64,000 nucleotides of DNA from Halorubrum sp. CBA1229 (GCF_003721435.2 NZ_CP054585.1:2046001-2110000); one strand, 5' to 3'; positions 52,510 to 63,243 are shown, counted from the stretch's first letter. Made by a program: numbers and translations. Notes: generated from the sequence alone by a model not told the origin.

Positions 52510-53205
52510 GTGACCACCGGAGCCATCCTCGCCGGGGGGCGATCGACCCGCTTCGGCGACCGCGACAAGGCCGTCGCCGAGCTCGCCGGCGTCCCGATGA
52601 TCCGCCGGGTCGCGGACCGGCTCGCGGGGACGGACGACCCCGTCCCGCCGGGCGCGACCCGCGCCGCGAGCGGCGACCCCGTCGTCGACGAGATCGTGAT
52701 CAACTGTCGCCCCGACCAGCGCGAGGCGATCGGGGCGGCGCTCGCGGGGCTCCCGCTCCCGGTGACGTGGGCGGTCGACGACGAGCCCGACCTCGGGCCG
52801 ACGGCCGGGATCCGCAACGCTTGTCGAGCCGCGCCGTCCGAGTACGTGGCCGTCGTCGCCTGCGACATGCCGTTCGTCGACCCCGGATTCCTCGCCTCGC
52901 TCCGCGAGGACGCGGCGGGCCGCGAGGCGGCGGTCCCGCGGCTCGACGACCGCTGGCTCCAGACGACGCAGGCGGCCTACCGCGCCGACGCGATGGCCGC
53001 GGCCTGCGATCGCGCGCTCGCCCGCGGCGACCGGAAGGTGCTGGCGCCGCTGGAGGAGTTGGACCGGGTCGTCGTCGGCGACGAGACCATCCGATCGCGG
53101 ACGACGGAACGGACGTTCACCAACGTCAACACGCGGGAGGAACTCAACGAGGCGGCGGCCGCGATCGCGGCGGCGATCGAGACGGGCGACGACGACCGGG
53201 CGTAG
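52510..53205 (+). CDS. mobA: Molybdenum cofactor guanylyltransferase MobA
   Basis: MobA links GMP to molybdopterin. The GTG at 52510 gives the canonical N-terminus [21 protein letters not shown] (LAGGxSxRxG plus the DK pair), in place of a long upstream in-frame extension. [13 protein letters not shown] carries the metal-binding Asp, and [10 protein letters not shown] is the conserved C-terminal motif. It is 231 aa. An insertion after ADRLAGTDD enlarges one loop. Confidence 0.93.
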   Translation: MTTGAILAGGRSTRFGDRDKAVAELAGVPMIRRVADRLAGTDDPVPPGATRAASGDPVVDEIVINCRPDQREAIGAALAGLPLPVTWAVDDEPDLGPTAGIRNACRAAPSEYVAVVACDMPFVDPGFLASLREDAAGREAAVPRLDDRWLQTTQAAYRADAMAAACDRALARGDRKVLAPLEELDRVVVGDETIRSRTTERTFTNVNTREELNEAAAAIAAAIETGDDDRA

Positions 53206-53229
53206 CCCCGTTCTCGTCCCTCGCGCCGC

Positions 53230-53778
53230 TCAGTTCTTCAGGGTCTCGTACGCCTCGTTCAGCTCCTTGAACGCCTCCTCGTCGCCGTCCTCGCCGTCGG
53301 GGTGGAGCCGCTTCGCCCGCTCCCGGTAGCTCTCGCGGATCGCCTCCTGACCGGCGGTCCGGTCGAGGTCGAGCGTCTCGTACGCGTCGCGCTCGGTCAT
53401 CCCGCCGGTCGGCGGCGCGCGGTCCCGCGGGTCGCGCCGGCCGCCCGCGCCGGGACCGCCTCCGCCGGGGCCGGCCGCCGCGCCGCCGAACCCGCCGTCG
53501 GTCGCGCCCGCGGTCCGGCGCGCGGAGCGGCGGTGCTCGGCCGTTCGGGCGCGCCGTCGCGCCTGCTCGCGCTCGGTCGGCCCCGCCCGCGCGGCCTCGC
53601 GACGGACGCGGTCGCGGAGCTTGCCGCTGGCGTGGTACCAGAGGAAGTACGAGACGACGCCGAACGGGACGGCCACGGCCAGCAGGACCGGCGAGACCAC
53701 GACCCCGGCGACGAGCAGCAGGGCCGTCAGCCCGATGAACGTCGCCGCCATGCCGACGATGATCGTCCGGTTCGTCAC
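53230..53778 (-). CDS. Membrane-anchored J-domain protein
   Basis: The GTG at 53778 gives TNRTIIVGMAATFIGL. One hydrophobic hairpin (about residues 5-48), an Arg-rich then Gly-rich linker (residues 60-120), and a C-terminal J domain with the invariant HPD in RAKRLHPDGEDGDEEAFKEL follow; the J domain runs to the last residue. It would recruit Hsp70 (DnaK) to the membrane. It is 182 aa with this start; an upstream ATG would add 70 low-complexity residues. Confidence 0.86.
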   Translation of the reverse strand: MTNRTIIVGMAATFIGLTALLLVAGVVVSPVLLAVAVPFGVVSYFLWYHASGKLRDRVRREAARAGPTEREQARRRARTAEHRRSARRTAGATDGGFGGAAAGPGGGGPGAGGRRDPRDRAPPTGGMTERDAYETLDLDRTAGQEAIRESYRERAKRLHPDGEDGDEEAFKELNEAYETLKN

Positions 53779-53883
53779 GTGCGTACTGAGGCGTCCATCG
53801 TTGTAAGCGTCTCGGCGGTGCGCGGCCGAGCGGTCGCGTGAGGAGCGATCGCGTGAGCGCCCTTCCCGCCCGCCGCCCTCCGC

Positions 53884-53894
53884 ACCGTTTATGC
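53884..53894 (+). promoter_or_regulatory. TATA-like element of mutS-mutL
   Basis: ACCGTTTATGC is centred about 27 nt before the ATG at 53918, which supports that start and a leaderless transcript for the mutS-mutL pair. Confidence 0.5.
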
Positions 53895-53917
53895 CCGCGG
53901 GCGCCCGGGTTCGCGGT

Positions 53918-56803
53918 ATGCCAACTGCGGACCGGGATGTCGCGACGGGGCTCCCGCCGGGGATCGCCGCCGCCCGCGAGGAGCTCACGCCGATGCTCTC
54001 GCAGTACGCGGACCTCTGTGCCGCCCACGGGGACGCGCTCGTCTTGTTCCAGGTCGGCGACTTCTACGAGGCGTTCTGCGAGGCGGCCGAGGTCGTCGCG
54101 CGGGTCTGCGAGGTGACGCTCACGGAGCGCTCGGACTCGACCGGGGACTACCCGATGGCGGGGATCCCCATCGACAACGCCGCCCCCTACCTCGAGTCGC
54201 TGCTCGACGCGGGCTACCGCGTCGCCGTCGGCGACCAGGTCGAGGACGCCGAGCAGGCGTCCGGGCTCGTCGACCGCGCCGTCACCGAGGTGATTACCCC
54301 CGGGACCGTCGTCGAAGACGACCTGCTGGAGGCGGGGACGACGAACTACGTGGCGGCGGTGGCGGCCGGCGGGGATGGGGGCGGCGGAAGCGCCCGCGAT
54401 CCCCCGGCCCCCATCGGCCTTGCGGCCGTCGACGTCTCCACGGGCGAGTGCCTCGTCACGTCGGGCGACCGCGACGCGGTCGCCGGGGAGCTCGACCGGA
54501 TCGCCCCGGCGGAGCTGATCGCGGGGCCGGACGCCCCCGCGTTCGAGCCATCGGACGCCGAGAACGGCTGGACGACCCACGAGCACGACCCGGACGCCTT
54601 CGAGCGGCGCGCCGCGACCGAGCGCCTGGAGCCGTACCTCCCGGCGCCCGACCGGCGGTTCGAGGCGGACACCGAGCTGCGCGCGGCCGGCGCCGTGCTC
54701 GCGTACGCCGAGTACACGCAGGGCGACGACGGCCCGCTCTCGTACGTCACCCGGATCCGGCGGTACGACCCCCGCGATCGGCTGCGGCTCGACGCCGCGG
54801 CCCAGCGCAGCTTAGAGCTGTTCGAGAACCGCGGGCTCGGCGCCAGCGACACCCTGTTCGACGTCCTCGACGAGACGAGCTGCGCGCTCGGGCGGCGCTG
54901 TCTGGAGCGGTGGCTCCGGCGCCCGCTCGTCGACGCCGACGCGATCCGGAGCCGCCACGACGCGGTCGGCGAGCTGGCCGACCGGACGCTGGTCCGCGAG
55001 GGGATCGCCGACGCGCTCGCGGCCGCCTACGACCTCGAGCGCCTCGTCGGACGCGTCTCCCGGGGGCGGGCCGACGCCCGAGACCTGCGCTCGCTGCACG
55101 CGACGCTCGCGGTCGTCCCGGAGCTGAAGGCGACGCTGGCGGGGGCGGACGGGGAGGACGCCGGGGATGGGGATTCCGATCACCCGCGCACCGACCACCT
55201 CCGCGACCTCCGCGACCGTCTCGACGAGCTGGCCGAGATTCGCGAGCTGATCGACGAGGCGATCGCGGTCAACCCACCGCCCGAGATCACCGACGGCGGC
55301 GTGATCCGCGAGGGGTTCGACGACGACCTCGACGCCCTCCGCGCGACCGAGCGCGAGGGGCGCGAGTGGGTCGCCGACCTGGAGGCGAGCGAGCGCGAGC
55401 GCACCGGGATCGACTCGCTGTCGGTCGGTCACAACCAAGTCCACGGCTACTACATCGAGGTGACCGACGCGAACCTCGACCGGGTCCCCGACGACTACCG
55501 GCGGCGGCAGACGCTGAAGAACAGCGAGCGCTACTACACCCCCGAGCTCAAGGAGCGCGAGGAGGAGATCGTCGGCGCCGCCGAGCGCGCGGACGCCCTG
55601 GAGTACGAGCTGTTCGCCGACGTCCGCGAGCGCGTCGCGGCCGAGACGGAGCGGATCCAGGGGCTCGCGGACGCGCTCGCCGAGCTCGACGCCCTGTGTT
55701 CGCTGGCGACCGTCGCCGTCGAGGGCGACTACGTCCGCCCCGAGGTCGTCGACGACCCGGACGCCGGGGTCGAGATCGAGGGGGGCCGTCACCCGGTCGT
55801 CGAGCGCGCCGAGGAGTCGTTCGTCCCGAACGACGTCGACCTCCCGCGCGGGTCGGTCGCCGTGATCACGGGCCCGAACATGAGCGGGAAGTCGACGTAC
55901 ATGCGGGCGGTCGCGCTCGCGACGGTGCTCGCGCAGACCGGGTCGTTCGTCCCGGCGCAGGCGGCCTCACTGCCGGTGTTCGACCGGCTGTTCACCCGCG
56001 TCGGCGCCTCCGACGACATCGCTGGCGGGCAGTCCACGTTCATGCGCGAGATGAGCGAGCTGACGGAGATCCTCCACGACGCCGGCCCGGACTCGCTCGT
56101 CCTCCTCGACGAGGTCGGGCGCGGCACCGCCACCACGGACGGGCGCGCCATCGCCCGCGCGGCCGCCGAGTTCGTCCACGACGAGCTCGGCGCCACCGCC
56201 CTCTTCGCCACGCATTACCACGGGCTCACCGACCTCGCCGACGAGCGCGAGCGCGTCTTCAACCTCCACTTCACCGCCACCCGCGAGGACGGCGACGTGA
56301 CGTTCCTCCACCGGGTCGTCCCCGGCGCCTCCTCCTCGTCGTACGGCGTCGAGGTGGCCGAGCTCGCCGGCGTCCCCGCGCCCGTGGTCGAGCGGTCGCG
56401 GTCGCTGGTGGCCGACGACGCCGGGGGGGCGCCCCCGGAGGGCGGAGCCGCGACGGACGAGGACGACCGAGACCCGCCCGCCGACGGTCAGACCGACGAT
56501 GCGGATCTCGACGAGACGGACCCCGACGACGTCTCGCTCCGCGAGTTCCTCGTCGAGGAGGGCGCGGTCGACGACGCGGGGAGCGACGGCCGGGGCGCGA
56601 ACGCCGACGGAGACGGCCCGAGCGCGACCGACGGCGACGCCCCGACCCCGGACGACGGCATCGGTTTCGACGAGGCGGCCGAGGGCGGGGTCGGGAGCGA
56701 CCTCGCGAGCGAGCTCCGCGCCCTCGACCTCGCGAGAATGACGCCGATAGAGGCGCTGAACGCGCTCCACGACCTCCAGTCGAGGCTCGACGATGGCGGG
56801 TGA
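53918..56803 (+). CDS. mutS: DNA mismatch repair protein MutS
   Basis: MutS binds mismatches as a dimer and signals MutL. The mismatch-reading motif is GDFYEAF (about residues 45-51); the ATPase has [13 protein letters not shown] (Walker A), [16 protein letters not shown] (Walker B) and ATHYHGL. The protein is 961 aa, about 100 longer than Escherichia coli MutS, mainly because of an acidic Gly/Asp-rich insertion (about residues 840-930) before the C-terminal helix [20 protein letters not shown]. The ATG at 53918 is preferred over an upstream one because the family N-terminus starts soon after it. mutL overlaps its 3' end by 11 bp. Confidence 0.95.
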   Translation: MPTADRDVATGLPPGIAAAREELTPMLSQYADLCAAHGDALVLFQVGDFYEAFCEAAEVVARVCEVTLTERSDSTGDYPMAGIPIDNAAPYLESLLDAGYRVAVGDQVEDAEQASGLVDRAVTEVITPGTVVEDDLLEAGTTNYVAAVAAGGDGGGGSARDPPAPIGLAAVDVSTGECLVTSGDRDAVAGELDRIAPAELIAGPDAPAFEPSDAENGWTTHEHDPDAFERRAATERLEPYLPAPDRRFEADTELRAAGAVLAYAEYTQGDDGPLSYVTRIRRYDPRDRLRLDAAAQRSLELFENRGLGASDTLFDVLDETSCALGRRCLERWLRRPLVDADAIRSRHDAVGELADRTLVREGIADALAAAYDLERLVGRVSRGRADARDLRSLHATLAVVPELKATLAGADGEDAGDGDSDHPRTDHLRDLRDRLDELAEIRELIDEAIAVNPPPEITDGGVIREGFDDDLDALRATEREGREWVADLEASERERTGIDSLSVGHNQVHGYYIEVTDANLDRVPDDYRRRQTLKNSERYYTPELKEREEEIVGAAERADALEYELFADVRERVAAETERIQGLADALAELDALCSLATVAVEGDYVRPEVVDDPDAGVEIEGGRHPVVERAEESFVPNDVDLPRGSVAVITGPNMSGKSTYMRAVALATVLAQTGSFVPAQAASLPVFDRLFTRVGASDDIAGGQSTFMREMSELTEILHDAGPDSLVLLDEVGRGTATTDGRAIARAAAEFVHDELGATALFATHYHGLTDLADERERVFNLHFTATREDGDVTFLHRVVPGASSSSYGVEVAELAGVPAPVVERSRSLVADDAGGAPPEGGAATDEDDRDPPADGQTDDADLDETDPDDVSLREFLVEEGAVDDAGSDGRGANADGDGPSATDGDAPTPDDGIGFDEAAEGGVGSDLASELRALDLARMTPIEALNALHDLQSRLDDGG

Positions 56804-58553
56804 CGAGCGCGCCGGCGAGGGCCGTCCGGGCGGGTCGACGGAAGCGACCGAGGGGGCGGGACGCGTCCGCCGGCTCGACGCCGCCACCGTCGACCGGATC
56901 GCCGCCGGCGAGGTGATCACTCGGCCGGCGCGGGTCGTCGGGGAGCTAGTCGACAACGCGCTCGACGCCGGCGCCTCGTCGGTCGAGGTCGCGGTCGACG
57001 GCGACGGCACCGACCGGGTCCGGGTCGCCGACGACGGACACGGGATGAGCCGCGAGGACGCCCGACGCGCCGTGGAGCGCCACGCGACGAGTAAGCTCGC
57101 GCCCGACGGCGACCCGGTCGGCGTCGCGTCGTTGGGCTTCCGGGGCGAGGCGCTGGCCGCGATCGCCGACGCCGCGCGGCTCGAACTGACGACGAGCGAC
57201 GGCGGCGCCGTCGGGACGCGGGTGGTCGTCGACGGGGCGGCGAGCGACTCCGACCCGAGGGATCCGACCGTCTCCGACGCCGGCCGCGCCCGCGGGACGA
57301 CGGTCGTCGTCGAGGACCTGTTCGCGACCCGCCCGGCGCGTCGGGAGTCGCTCGCGGGGCCGGCCGCGGAGTTCGCGCGGATCTCGGCGCTGGTCGCCGA
57401 CTACGCGCTCGCGAACCCCCGCGTCGCGTTCGCGCTGGAACACGACGGGGCGACCACGCTGTCGACCCCGGGGACCGGGCCGACGGACGCCCTGTTCGGC
57501 GTCTACGACCGCGAGACCGCGAGCCGGTCGACGGAGCTCGCCGCGAGCGTCGCGGTCGAGGACGGGGGCGAAGGGGAAGTGGGCCTCTCGATCGACGTCG
57601 CCGGCGCGCTCGCGTACCCCTCGGTGACCCGGGCCTCCCGCGACCACGTCCGGGCGTCGGTGAACGGGCGACCCGTGCGCAACGACCGGCTCGCGGCGGC
57701 GGTCCGGGGCGGGTACGGACGCTTACTCCCGGACGGCCGCGAGCCGGTGGCGGCCGTGGATGTCAGCGTACCGCCCGCGCGTGTCGACCCGAACGTCCAT
57801 CCCGCGAAGCGGGAGGTCGGGCTGCGCGACGCCGACCGGGTCGCGGACGCGGTCGAGTCGGCGGTCGCCGACGCGCTCACGGGCGCGGACCTCCGGCGGA
57901 AGGCCGACGTGGACACGGGGATCGAATCGGCGCTCGACCCGGTCGGCGGGGAGGCGGGCGAGCGCCCCGCGGCCTTCGCGGACGCGGAACCGATCGGGAC
58001 GTTCCGCGACCTCTACCTCCTCGTCGAGGCGGGCGACGAGCTGCTCGTCGTCGACGGCCACGCCGCCCACGAGCGGGTGAACTACGAGCGGCTCGCTCGG
58101 GCCTTTGCCGACGAGGCGGTGCCGACCGCCGCGCTCGACCCGCCGGCGACCCTGTCGCTGTCGGCGGACGAGGCGGCGGCCGCGGAGGCGCACGCCGACG
58201 CGCTCGCGGCGCTCGGCTTCGAGACGGAGCCGTTCGGCGGGGGGACCGTCAGGCTGCGAGCGGTGCCGGCGCCGTTCGGTCGGGCGGCCGACGCGGACGC
58301 GTTCCGCGACGCGCTCGCGACGCTGTCGGGCGGCGAGTCGCCGCGAGACGCTCGGGAGGCGCTGCTTGCCGACCTGGCGTGTCACCCGTCGCTGAAGCGC
58401 GGCGAGATCGGCGAGCTGACCCGCGAGGAGCAGCGCTCGCTCTTGGACCGGCTCGGGGAGTGCAATCGGCCGTACGCCTGCCCGCACGGGCGGCCGACGG
58501 TGCTGTCGGTCGACGAGTCGACGTTCGCGGCCGGCTTCGGGCGGGACCGGTGA
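56793..58553 (+). CDS. mutL: DNA mismatch repair protein MutL, endonuclease type
   Basis: The N-terminal GHKL ATPase has [26 protein letters not shown] and [10 protein letters not shown]. The C-terminal domain has metal-site motifs resembling endonuclease Mut[23 protein letters not shown] and CPHGRPTVL. In the usual DQHAx2Ex4E motif the Gln is replaced by Gly. It is 586 aa and overlaps mutS by 11 bp, so both are co-translated. A nicking activity in place of MutH is expected. Confidence 0.94.
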   Translation: MAGDERAGEGRPGGSTEATEGAGRVRRLDAATVDRIAAGEVITRPARVVGELVDNALDAGASSVEVAVDGDGTDRVRVADDGHGMSREDARRAVERHATSKLAPDGDPVGVASLGFRGEALAAIADAARLELTTSDGGAVGTRVVVDGAASDSDPRDPTVSDAGRARGTTVVVEDLFATRPARRESLAGPAAEFARISALVADYALANPRVAFALEHDGATTLSTPGTGPTDALFGVYDRETASRSTELAASVAVEDGGEGEVGLSIDVAGALAYPSVTRASRDHVRASVNGRPVRNDRLAAAVRGGYGRLLPDGREPVAAVDVSVPPARVDPNVHPAKREVGLRDADRVADAVESAVADALTGADLRRKADVDTGIESALDPVGGEAGERPAAFADAEPIGTFRDLYLLVEAGDELLVVDGHAAHERVNYERLARAFADEAVPTAALDPPATLSLSADEAAAAEAHADALAALGFETEPFGGGTVRLRAVPAPFGRAADADAFRDALATLSGGESPRDAREALLADLACHPSLKRGEIGELTREEQRSLLDRLGECNRPYACPHGRPTVLSVDESTFAAGFGRDR

Positions 58554-58580
58554 GCGGACGGAAAGCACCACGTCTGGGGC

Positions 58581-58982
58581 TCAGCCCGACCGATCGGCGG
58601 TGACCTGTCGTCGGAGGAGGAGCCAGCCGATCGCCGCGAACAGGGCCCCGGTGCCGCCGATCCACCCCCGCTGTACCGCGTTCAGCGGCGTCGACCGCAT
58701 CGAGCGCAGTCTCGCGTCCCGGTACTCCCCGAGCGTGGTGTTCTCGCAGGCCCGCACGTCGCTCTCGTTCAGCGGGACCGTCTCCATGCCGAGGCCGGTG
58801 TCGACCAGCCGCGACTCCTCCGAGAGGTCCCCGCACCGCTCGACGTACGCCTCGTAGTCGGCGCGGGTCACCGACGTCGCGCCCGCGGCGTAGACGAGTC
58901 CGCCGACGAGGACCGCGCCGATCAGGAGTGCCCCCAGTCCGGCGGCGACGTCCGGCCAGTAGACTCCTCCCCGCTCACGCAT
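58581..58982 (-). CDS. Small hypothetical membrane protein (133 aa)
   Basis: Two membrane helices (about residues 12-34 and 106-122) flank an extracytoplasmic loop with two cysteines (ERCGDLSEES and VRACENTT), which might form a disulfide. No known family is recognised. It converges with mutL, 27 bp apart. The following spacer 58983-59144 shows no gene. Confidence 0.65.
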   Translation of the reverse strand: MRERGGVYWPDVAAGLGALLIGAVLVGGLVYAAGATSVTRADYEAYVERCGDLSEESRLVDTGLGMETVPLNESDVRACENTTLGEYRDARLRSMRSTPLNAVQRGWIGGTGALFAAIGWLLLRRQVTADRSG

Positions 58983-59144
58983 CGCTCCACCTCCCGAGCG
59001 GCGGCGATGCGACCGACGCCGGCCGGCGGCGCTCGCGGGGCGTCCCGCCGGTCGCTGCGACCGCCGTCCGGTCGCGGTCGAGTCGGCTCATACCGTCCCT
59101 CAGTCTGTCAGGCGAAAAAGAAGTTGGGCGGCGGCGACGCGCCC

Positions 59145-60368
59145 TCAGGCCGGCCGGTCGCTCGCGCGCCCGTCGCCGTCGTCGTCGAAGCGCTCGACGC
59201 GCTCGACGGTCTCGTCCGCCTCCGCCGTCTCCGGCGGGTAGGAGACGGTCCGCTGCGGGTACGGGATGGAGATCCCGGCGTCGGCGAACCGGTCTTGGAT
59301 CCGCTCGACTGCGGTCGCCTTCGAGCGCCAGCGCGCCTGCGGCGTCGGCGGGTCGATCCAGAAGCGGAGGTCGAGCAGGATCGCAGAGTCGCCGAAGCCG
59401 GAGGGGATCACGTACGGCTTCGGGTTGTTGGCGATCGTGTCGATGTCGGTCAGCACCTCCTCCGCGATGTCGCTGGCGGCGTCGGGGTCGTCGTCGTAGC
59501 CGATCCCGACCTCCATGTGGATCCGGAGCCGTCCCTCGCGGCTCCGGTTCGTGATCGCCTGGTTGGTGACCAGGTCGTTCGGGACGACGACGTACTCGCC
59601 GTCGAAGTTCCGCATGTGGGTGTTCATGATCGTGATCTCGGTGACGAACCCCTCCTCGTCGCCGATCGCGACCCAGTCGCCGATCTCGAACGGGCGCGCG
59701 AACATCAGCACGAAGCCGGCGATGAGCGAGCCGAGCGTCTGCCGGGCCGCCATCCCGAGCACGATGCCGAGGAAGCCCGCGCCGACGAGGAGCCCGCCGA
59801 GGTTCACGCCCCAGATCCCGAGGACGGTGACGCCCGCGACCACGAGCAGGCCGACCTGCATGATCCGGGTGAGGAGCTGCTCCTGATGGGCCGTGATGCG
59901 GTCGCTGTCGTTCGAGAGGTCGGCGACGTACTCCTCTAACACGTCGCTCGCGACGTAGGCGCCGCCGAGCAGCAGCGCCGAGAGGAGGAGCCGCCCGGCG
60001 ACGGTCGCGACGTTCTCCGCGACCGGGAGGGCCGCGGCGACGACCGAGAACTGTCCCCACAGCGTCAGCACGGCGACGGCGGCGAGCGCGAACAGCGCGA
60101 GCTGGAAGAGGCCGACGAGCAGTCGCAGGCCGAACGAGACCGGCAGCGCCTCGCGGAGCGTCTCGATCGACGACTCGCCGCGGCCGTCGAGGAATCCCTC
60201 CAGTCGGTCCGCCGTCACCCGCTCGCCCGTCCGGACGGCCCGCGGGAGCAGTAGCCACCCGACTGCGACGGTCAGGAGGAAGATCCCGCCGGTCGCGGCG
60301 AGGCGGGCCTCCGTGGTCGCGACGCTGCCCAGCGTCGCGTCGATCCAGGGGCCGAGTTGCGCGGTCAC
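59145..60368 (-). CDS. MscS-family mechanosensitive channel (long form)
   Basis: The 407-aa protein has about five membrane helices. The TM3-like helix is FLGIVLGMAARQTLGSLIAGFVLM, followed by ARPFEIGDWVAIGDEEGFV and NTHMRNFDGEYVVVPNDLVTNQAITN of the MscS core. The C-terminus contains an insertion-rich acidic tail ending DDDGDGRASDRPA. It is longer than the MscS at 17383 and probably gates at a different tension. Confidence 0.93.
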   Translation of the reverse strand: MTAQLGPWIDATLGSVATTEARLAATGGIFLLTVAVGWLLLPRAVRTGERVTADRLEGFLDGRGESSIETLREALPVSFGLRLLVGLFQLALFALAAVAVLTLWGQFSVVAAALPVAENVATVAGRLLLSALLLGGAYVASDVLEEYVADLSNDSDRITAHQEQLLTRIMQVGLLVVAGVTVLGIWGVNLGGLLVGAGFLGIVLGMAARQTLGSLIAGFVLMFARPFEIGDWVAIGDEEGFVTEITIMNTHMRNFDGEYVVVPNDLVTNQAITNRSREGRLRIHMEVGIGYDDDPDAASDIAEEVLTDIDTIANNPKPYVIPSGFGDSAILLDLRFWIDPPTPQARWRSKATAVERIQDRFADAGISIPYPQRTVSYPPETAEADETVERVERFDDDGDGRASDRPA

Positions 60369-60453
60369 TCTCTGCGTCTTCGTCGTCGGACTTAAAAAGG
60401 CACCCCTACGGCTATCGATTCGGAGAACCGGCTTCGGGCGGCGAAACCGCCCC

Positions 60454-61758
60454 TCAGCGTCCGCGTCGAAGCTCCTCGATCAGCCGCTCGATGAGCTCGG
60501 ACTGCCGGTCGAGCCGCTCGGACTGCTCCTCGACGACACGGCGGAGCTCGGCCACCTCGGTCGCGAGGTCCTCGCCCTCGACGCCCGCGCTCTCGAACGG
60601 CGAGCCGTCGAAGGCGTCGGCGTCGGTCGGGGCCGCCGCGGATCCCTCGGCCGCCGCCCCCTCCGCGGGCGGCTCTCCCGCGGTGTCGCTCGCGAGGTCG
60701 GCCTCGGCCGCCGGGTCGACGTCGACCGCGGAGTCCTCCGCGGCGGGTTCGCTCAGCGCGGCGGCGTCGCCGCCGGTCTCGTTGACGGCCTCGTCGCCGA
60801 TCTCGGGCCCGGTCTCCGGGCCGTCGGCGGGGTCGGTGTCGACGGGGTCGGCGGTCGCGTCGCTCGCCTCTCCCGTGGGCGCGGCCGCGGAATCGTCATC
60901 AGTTCCGGCCGCGGCCGAGGGCTCGGGGTCGCCTACGCCCGCGGAGAGCGGGTCGTCCGGCGCCCCTGTGTCACCCACTGCGCCGTCCCCTCCCCCGCTC
61001 TCCGCCTCGGCCGCCGCCTCCGCGTCGGCGACGGGGGAGGCCGAGAGGGGGTCGGGCCCCTCGCCGAAGTCGGTGGTGCCGTCGGTGCCCGCGCCGCTCC
61101 CGGCCCCTTCATCCTCGTCGTCGGCGACGGTCACGCGGAACTCCTCTAAGCTGGCGACGTCGTGGAAGTCGCAGACGGCGTCGACGAGGGTCTCGCGGAG
61201 CGCCCGGGCGGACTCGTTGGGGGCCTTGAAGCGCTCGGAGCGGCCGCCGTGGGCGAGCACGACCGCGGTCGCGACGGTGCCCTCCTCGAAGTCGAGGTCG
61301 GTGAGATCGGCGTAGGGGAACTCCTCGAACTCCTCGTCCCAGACGGCGGAGCCGACGTGTTTGACGAGTCGGTCGCTGGTGACGACGAGGGTGAGCTCGG
61401 AGAAGCGGAAGGTGCGGAGGACGGACTCGCCGGGGTCGGTGACGCCGGTCGCGGAGAGGACGCCGGCGAGGATCGGGTGGAGGGCCTCGTCGGCGCGCTT
61501 CGCCGGCAGCGAGAGGGTCTCGTCGCCGTCGAGGCCGTAGCCGAGGGTGAGCTTCGCCTTGCGGCGGCCCGTCGAAATCGCGATGCGTTCGACGTCGTGG
61601 GAGTACTCGGCGACCGACTCGTCCGACAGCAGGCCGTCGCCGCGGTAGACGAGCGTCCGCGTCGGCGTGACCGCGAGCCGGTCGTCTCCTCCCAGCGAGA
61701 CCTCGGCGACGACGCTCTCGTCGCCGACGGTCTCCGCGAGCAGGTCGGGAAGGGTCAT
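60454..61758 (-). CDS. Haloarchaeal conserved protein, DUF7115-like, with long acidic tail and C-terminal coiled coil
   Basis: From the ATG at 61758 the protein is 434 aa. The N-terminal 220 residues look like two PH-like domains (VAVTPTRTLVYRGDG...GRRKAKLTLGYG; LTLVVTSDRLVKHVG...EFPYADLTDLDFEEG). From memory this matches DUF7115. A disordered acidic Ala/Asp/Glu-rich region (about 220-385) and a short coiled coil (VAELRRVVEEQSERLDRQSE) follow. The function is unknown. It is upstream of MscS on the same strand, 85 bp apart. Confidence 0.82.
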   Translation of the reverse strand: MTLPDLLAETVGDESVVAEVSLGGDDRLAVTPTRTLVYRGDGLLSDESVAEYSHDVERIAISTGRRKAKLTLGYGLDGDETLSLPAKRADEALHPILAGVLSATGVTDPGESVLRTFRFSELTLVVTSDRLVKHVGSAVWDEEFEEFPYADLTDLDFEEGTVATAVVLAHGGRSERFKAPNESARALRETLVDAVCDFHDVASLEEFRVTVADDEDEGAGSGAGTDGTTDFGEGPDPLSASPVADAEAAAEAESGGGDGAVGDTGAPDDPLSAGVGDPEPSAAAGTDDDSAAAPTGEASDATADPVDTDPADGPETGPEIGDEAVNETGGDAAALSEPAAEDSAVDVDPAAEADLASDTAGEPPAEGAAAEGSAAAPTDADAFDGSPFESAGVEGEDLATEVAELRRVVEEQSERLDRQSELIERLIEELRRGR

Positions 61759-61903
61759 GTCCCGGGGATTCGCCGCGCCGGGCATAAATCCGCGGGGTCC
61801 GATTCTCGGATCCAACGCCTCGGACCGGTCACCTCTGGCGCGGCCGACTCGGGGCGCCCGCCCACGCTCTGTCACCGCCTCACACCCTTCCGACGGATGG
61901 GAA

Positions 61904-61912
61904 GCTTAAAGG
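61904..61912 (+). promoter_or_regulatory. TATA-like box of tRNA-Met
   Basis: GCTTAAAGG lies about 27 nt before the first base of the tRNA, the usual distance for an archaeal tRNA promoter. Confidence 0.5.
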
Positions 61913-61937
61913 GTTTCATCGCGGTACGTGAAGGTGA

Positions 61938-62091
61938 GGCCGGGTGGCTTAGCTGGACATAGCGCCGCACTCATAGGGTTCGGAGATTCGGTGCGGTGAC
62001 GCCTTGGAAGCGTCCGCGTCCTTCCCGTGGCTCCGCCGAGCCTCGGACCTGGGACATGCGGAGATCGTGGGTTCGGAGCCCACCCCGGCCA
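61938..62091 (+). tRNA. tRNA-Met (CAT), elongator type, with an 80-nt intron
   Basis: The folded exons give acceptor GGCCGGG/CCCGGCC (61938-61944 with 62084-62090), a discriminator A at 62091, anticodon stem CCGCA/TGCGG and anticodon CAT at 61972-61974. The intron (61976-62055) lies just after position 37, the usual place in haloarchaeal elongator tRNA-Met. The mature RNA is 74 nt; CCA is not encoded. The T stem is GTGGG/CCCAC, but the T loop reads TTCGGAG in place of the usual TTCGAAT, so position 58 is G. Confidence 0.93.
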
Positions 62092-62202
62092 CTCACTCGT
62101 TGATACCTGACGAGCGGCAGCGCCGTTTCCTCGTACCGCCGCTCTGTTACCGCACCACCACCGGTCGAAACGCCTACGGCCCCCGCTCGCGACGGTGACG
62201 GT

Positions 62203-62697
62203 ATGCACGCGCGTGACCTGATGGAATCCGACGTGAAGACGGTCGCCCCCGACGACGACGTCGCCGACGTGTTCAAGAAGTTCGCCCGCTACGAGTTCAG
62301 CGGCTTCCCCGTCGTCGACGGCGAGGACCGCTTGGTCGGCGTCATCACCGAGTCCGACCTCGTCGATCTGTTCGAGCCCGACGACGAGACGCTGTGGATC
62401 CCGATCGGGCTCCCGCCGTTCGTCGACACGCTCACGTATCAGGTGAAGGCGCCGTGGGGCGACCTCGACTTGGGCGTAGACATGATCCGGAACGCCGACC
62501 GCCCCGTCTCCGACGTGATGAGCACCGACGTGGCGACGGTGACCCCCGACGCCCCGGTCGACGACGTGCTCGACCTGCTCGTCGGCGACGACCCCGACAT
62601 CAACCGCGTTCCGGTCGTGGACGAGGACGGGCGCGTCGTCGGGATCATCGCCCGCCAAGACGTGATCCGGGCGTTCCGGGATAAGCGACTGGCGTAG
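62203..62697 (+). CDS. CBS-domain pair protein
   Basis: The 164-aa protein is a single Bateman module of two CBS motifs: residues 1-60 (DLMESDVKTVAPDDDVADVF to LVGVITESDLVDLF) and about 100-164 (VSDVMSTDVATVTPDAPV to VVGIIARQDVIRAF). Such modules bind adenosyl ligands and act as sensors. No enzymatic domain is attached, and there is no operon partner in the same direction other than the OsmC gene, 62 bp downstream. Confidence 0.92.
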   Translation: MHARDLMESDVKTVAPDDDVADVFKKFARYEFSGFPVVDGEDRLVGVITESDLVDLFEPDDETLWIPIGLPPFVDTLTYQVKAPWGDLDLGVDMIRNADRPVSDVMSTDVATVTPDAPVDDVLDLLVGDDPDINRVPVVDEDGRVVGIIARQDVIRAFRDKRLA

Positions 62698-62759
62698 CCG
62701 GTCTCTCGGCGTGAGAACGCTCCCCCGCGTTGATATTCGACCCCCGCGTATCGACGCGT

Positions 62760-63227
62760 ATGAGCCACTCGTCCGAACAGACAGCGACGTTCGACGCCCG
62801 CACAGAGTTAAAGGAGGGAACCCGAGTCCGCGCTGAGACCCGCCACTTCGAGTTCGTCATCGACGAGCCGGAATCGCTCGGCGGCACCGACGCCGGCCCC
62901 AATCCGGTCGAGTACCTGCTCGGCTCGCTCGGCGGCTGTCTGAGCATCGTCGGCCGCGTCGTCGCCGGCGAGATGGACATCGATGTCGCCGAGCTGGCGA
63001 TCGACCTCGAGGGCGACCTCGACCCGGCGAAGTTCCAGGGCGCCGATGTCGACTCGCGCGCCGGCTTCCAGGAGATCCGCGCGTCGGTTCACGCGGAGCT
63101 GCGCTCACAGGACGGTGCGCCCGTCAGCGACGACACTCGCGACGAGTGGCTCGCTCGCGTCGAGCAGCGGTGCCCGGTGAGTGACAACCTCAGCGGCGAG
63201 ACCCCGATCGCGCTCGATCTGTCCTAA
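62760..63227 (+). CDS. OsmC-family peroxiredoxin-like protein
   Basis: From the ATG at 62760 the protein is 155 aa. GPNPVEYLLGSLGGCLSIVGRVVA carries the first reactive cysteine and EQRCPVSDNL the second, as in OsmC/Ohr proteins that reduce organic hydroperoxides using a Cys pair. The ATG of an in-frame upstream extension (62730) is not needed. It could be co-transcribed with the CBS gene. Confidence 0.92.
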   Translation: MSHSSEQTATFDARTELKEGTRVRAETRHFEFVIDEPESLGGTDAGPNPVEYLLGSLGGCLSIVGRVVAGEMDIDVAELAIDLEGDLDPAKFQGADVDSRAGFQEIRASVHAELRSQDGAPVSDDTRDEWLARVEQRCPVSDNLSGETPIALDLS

Positions 63228-63243
63228 CCCGCGCCGTCGGCCC

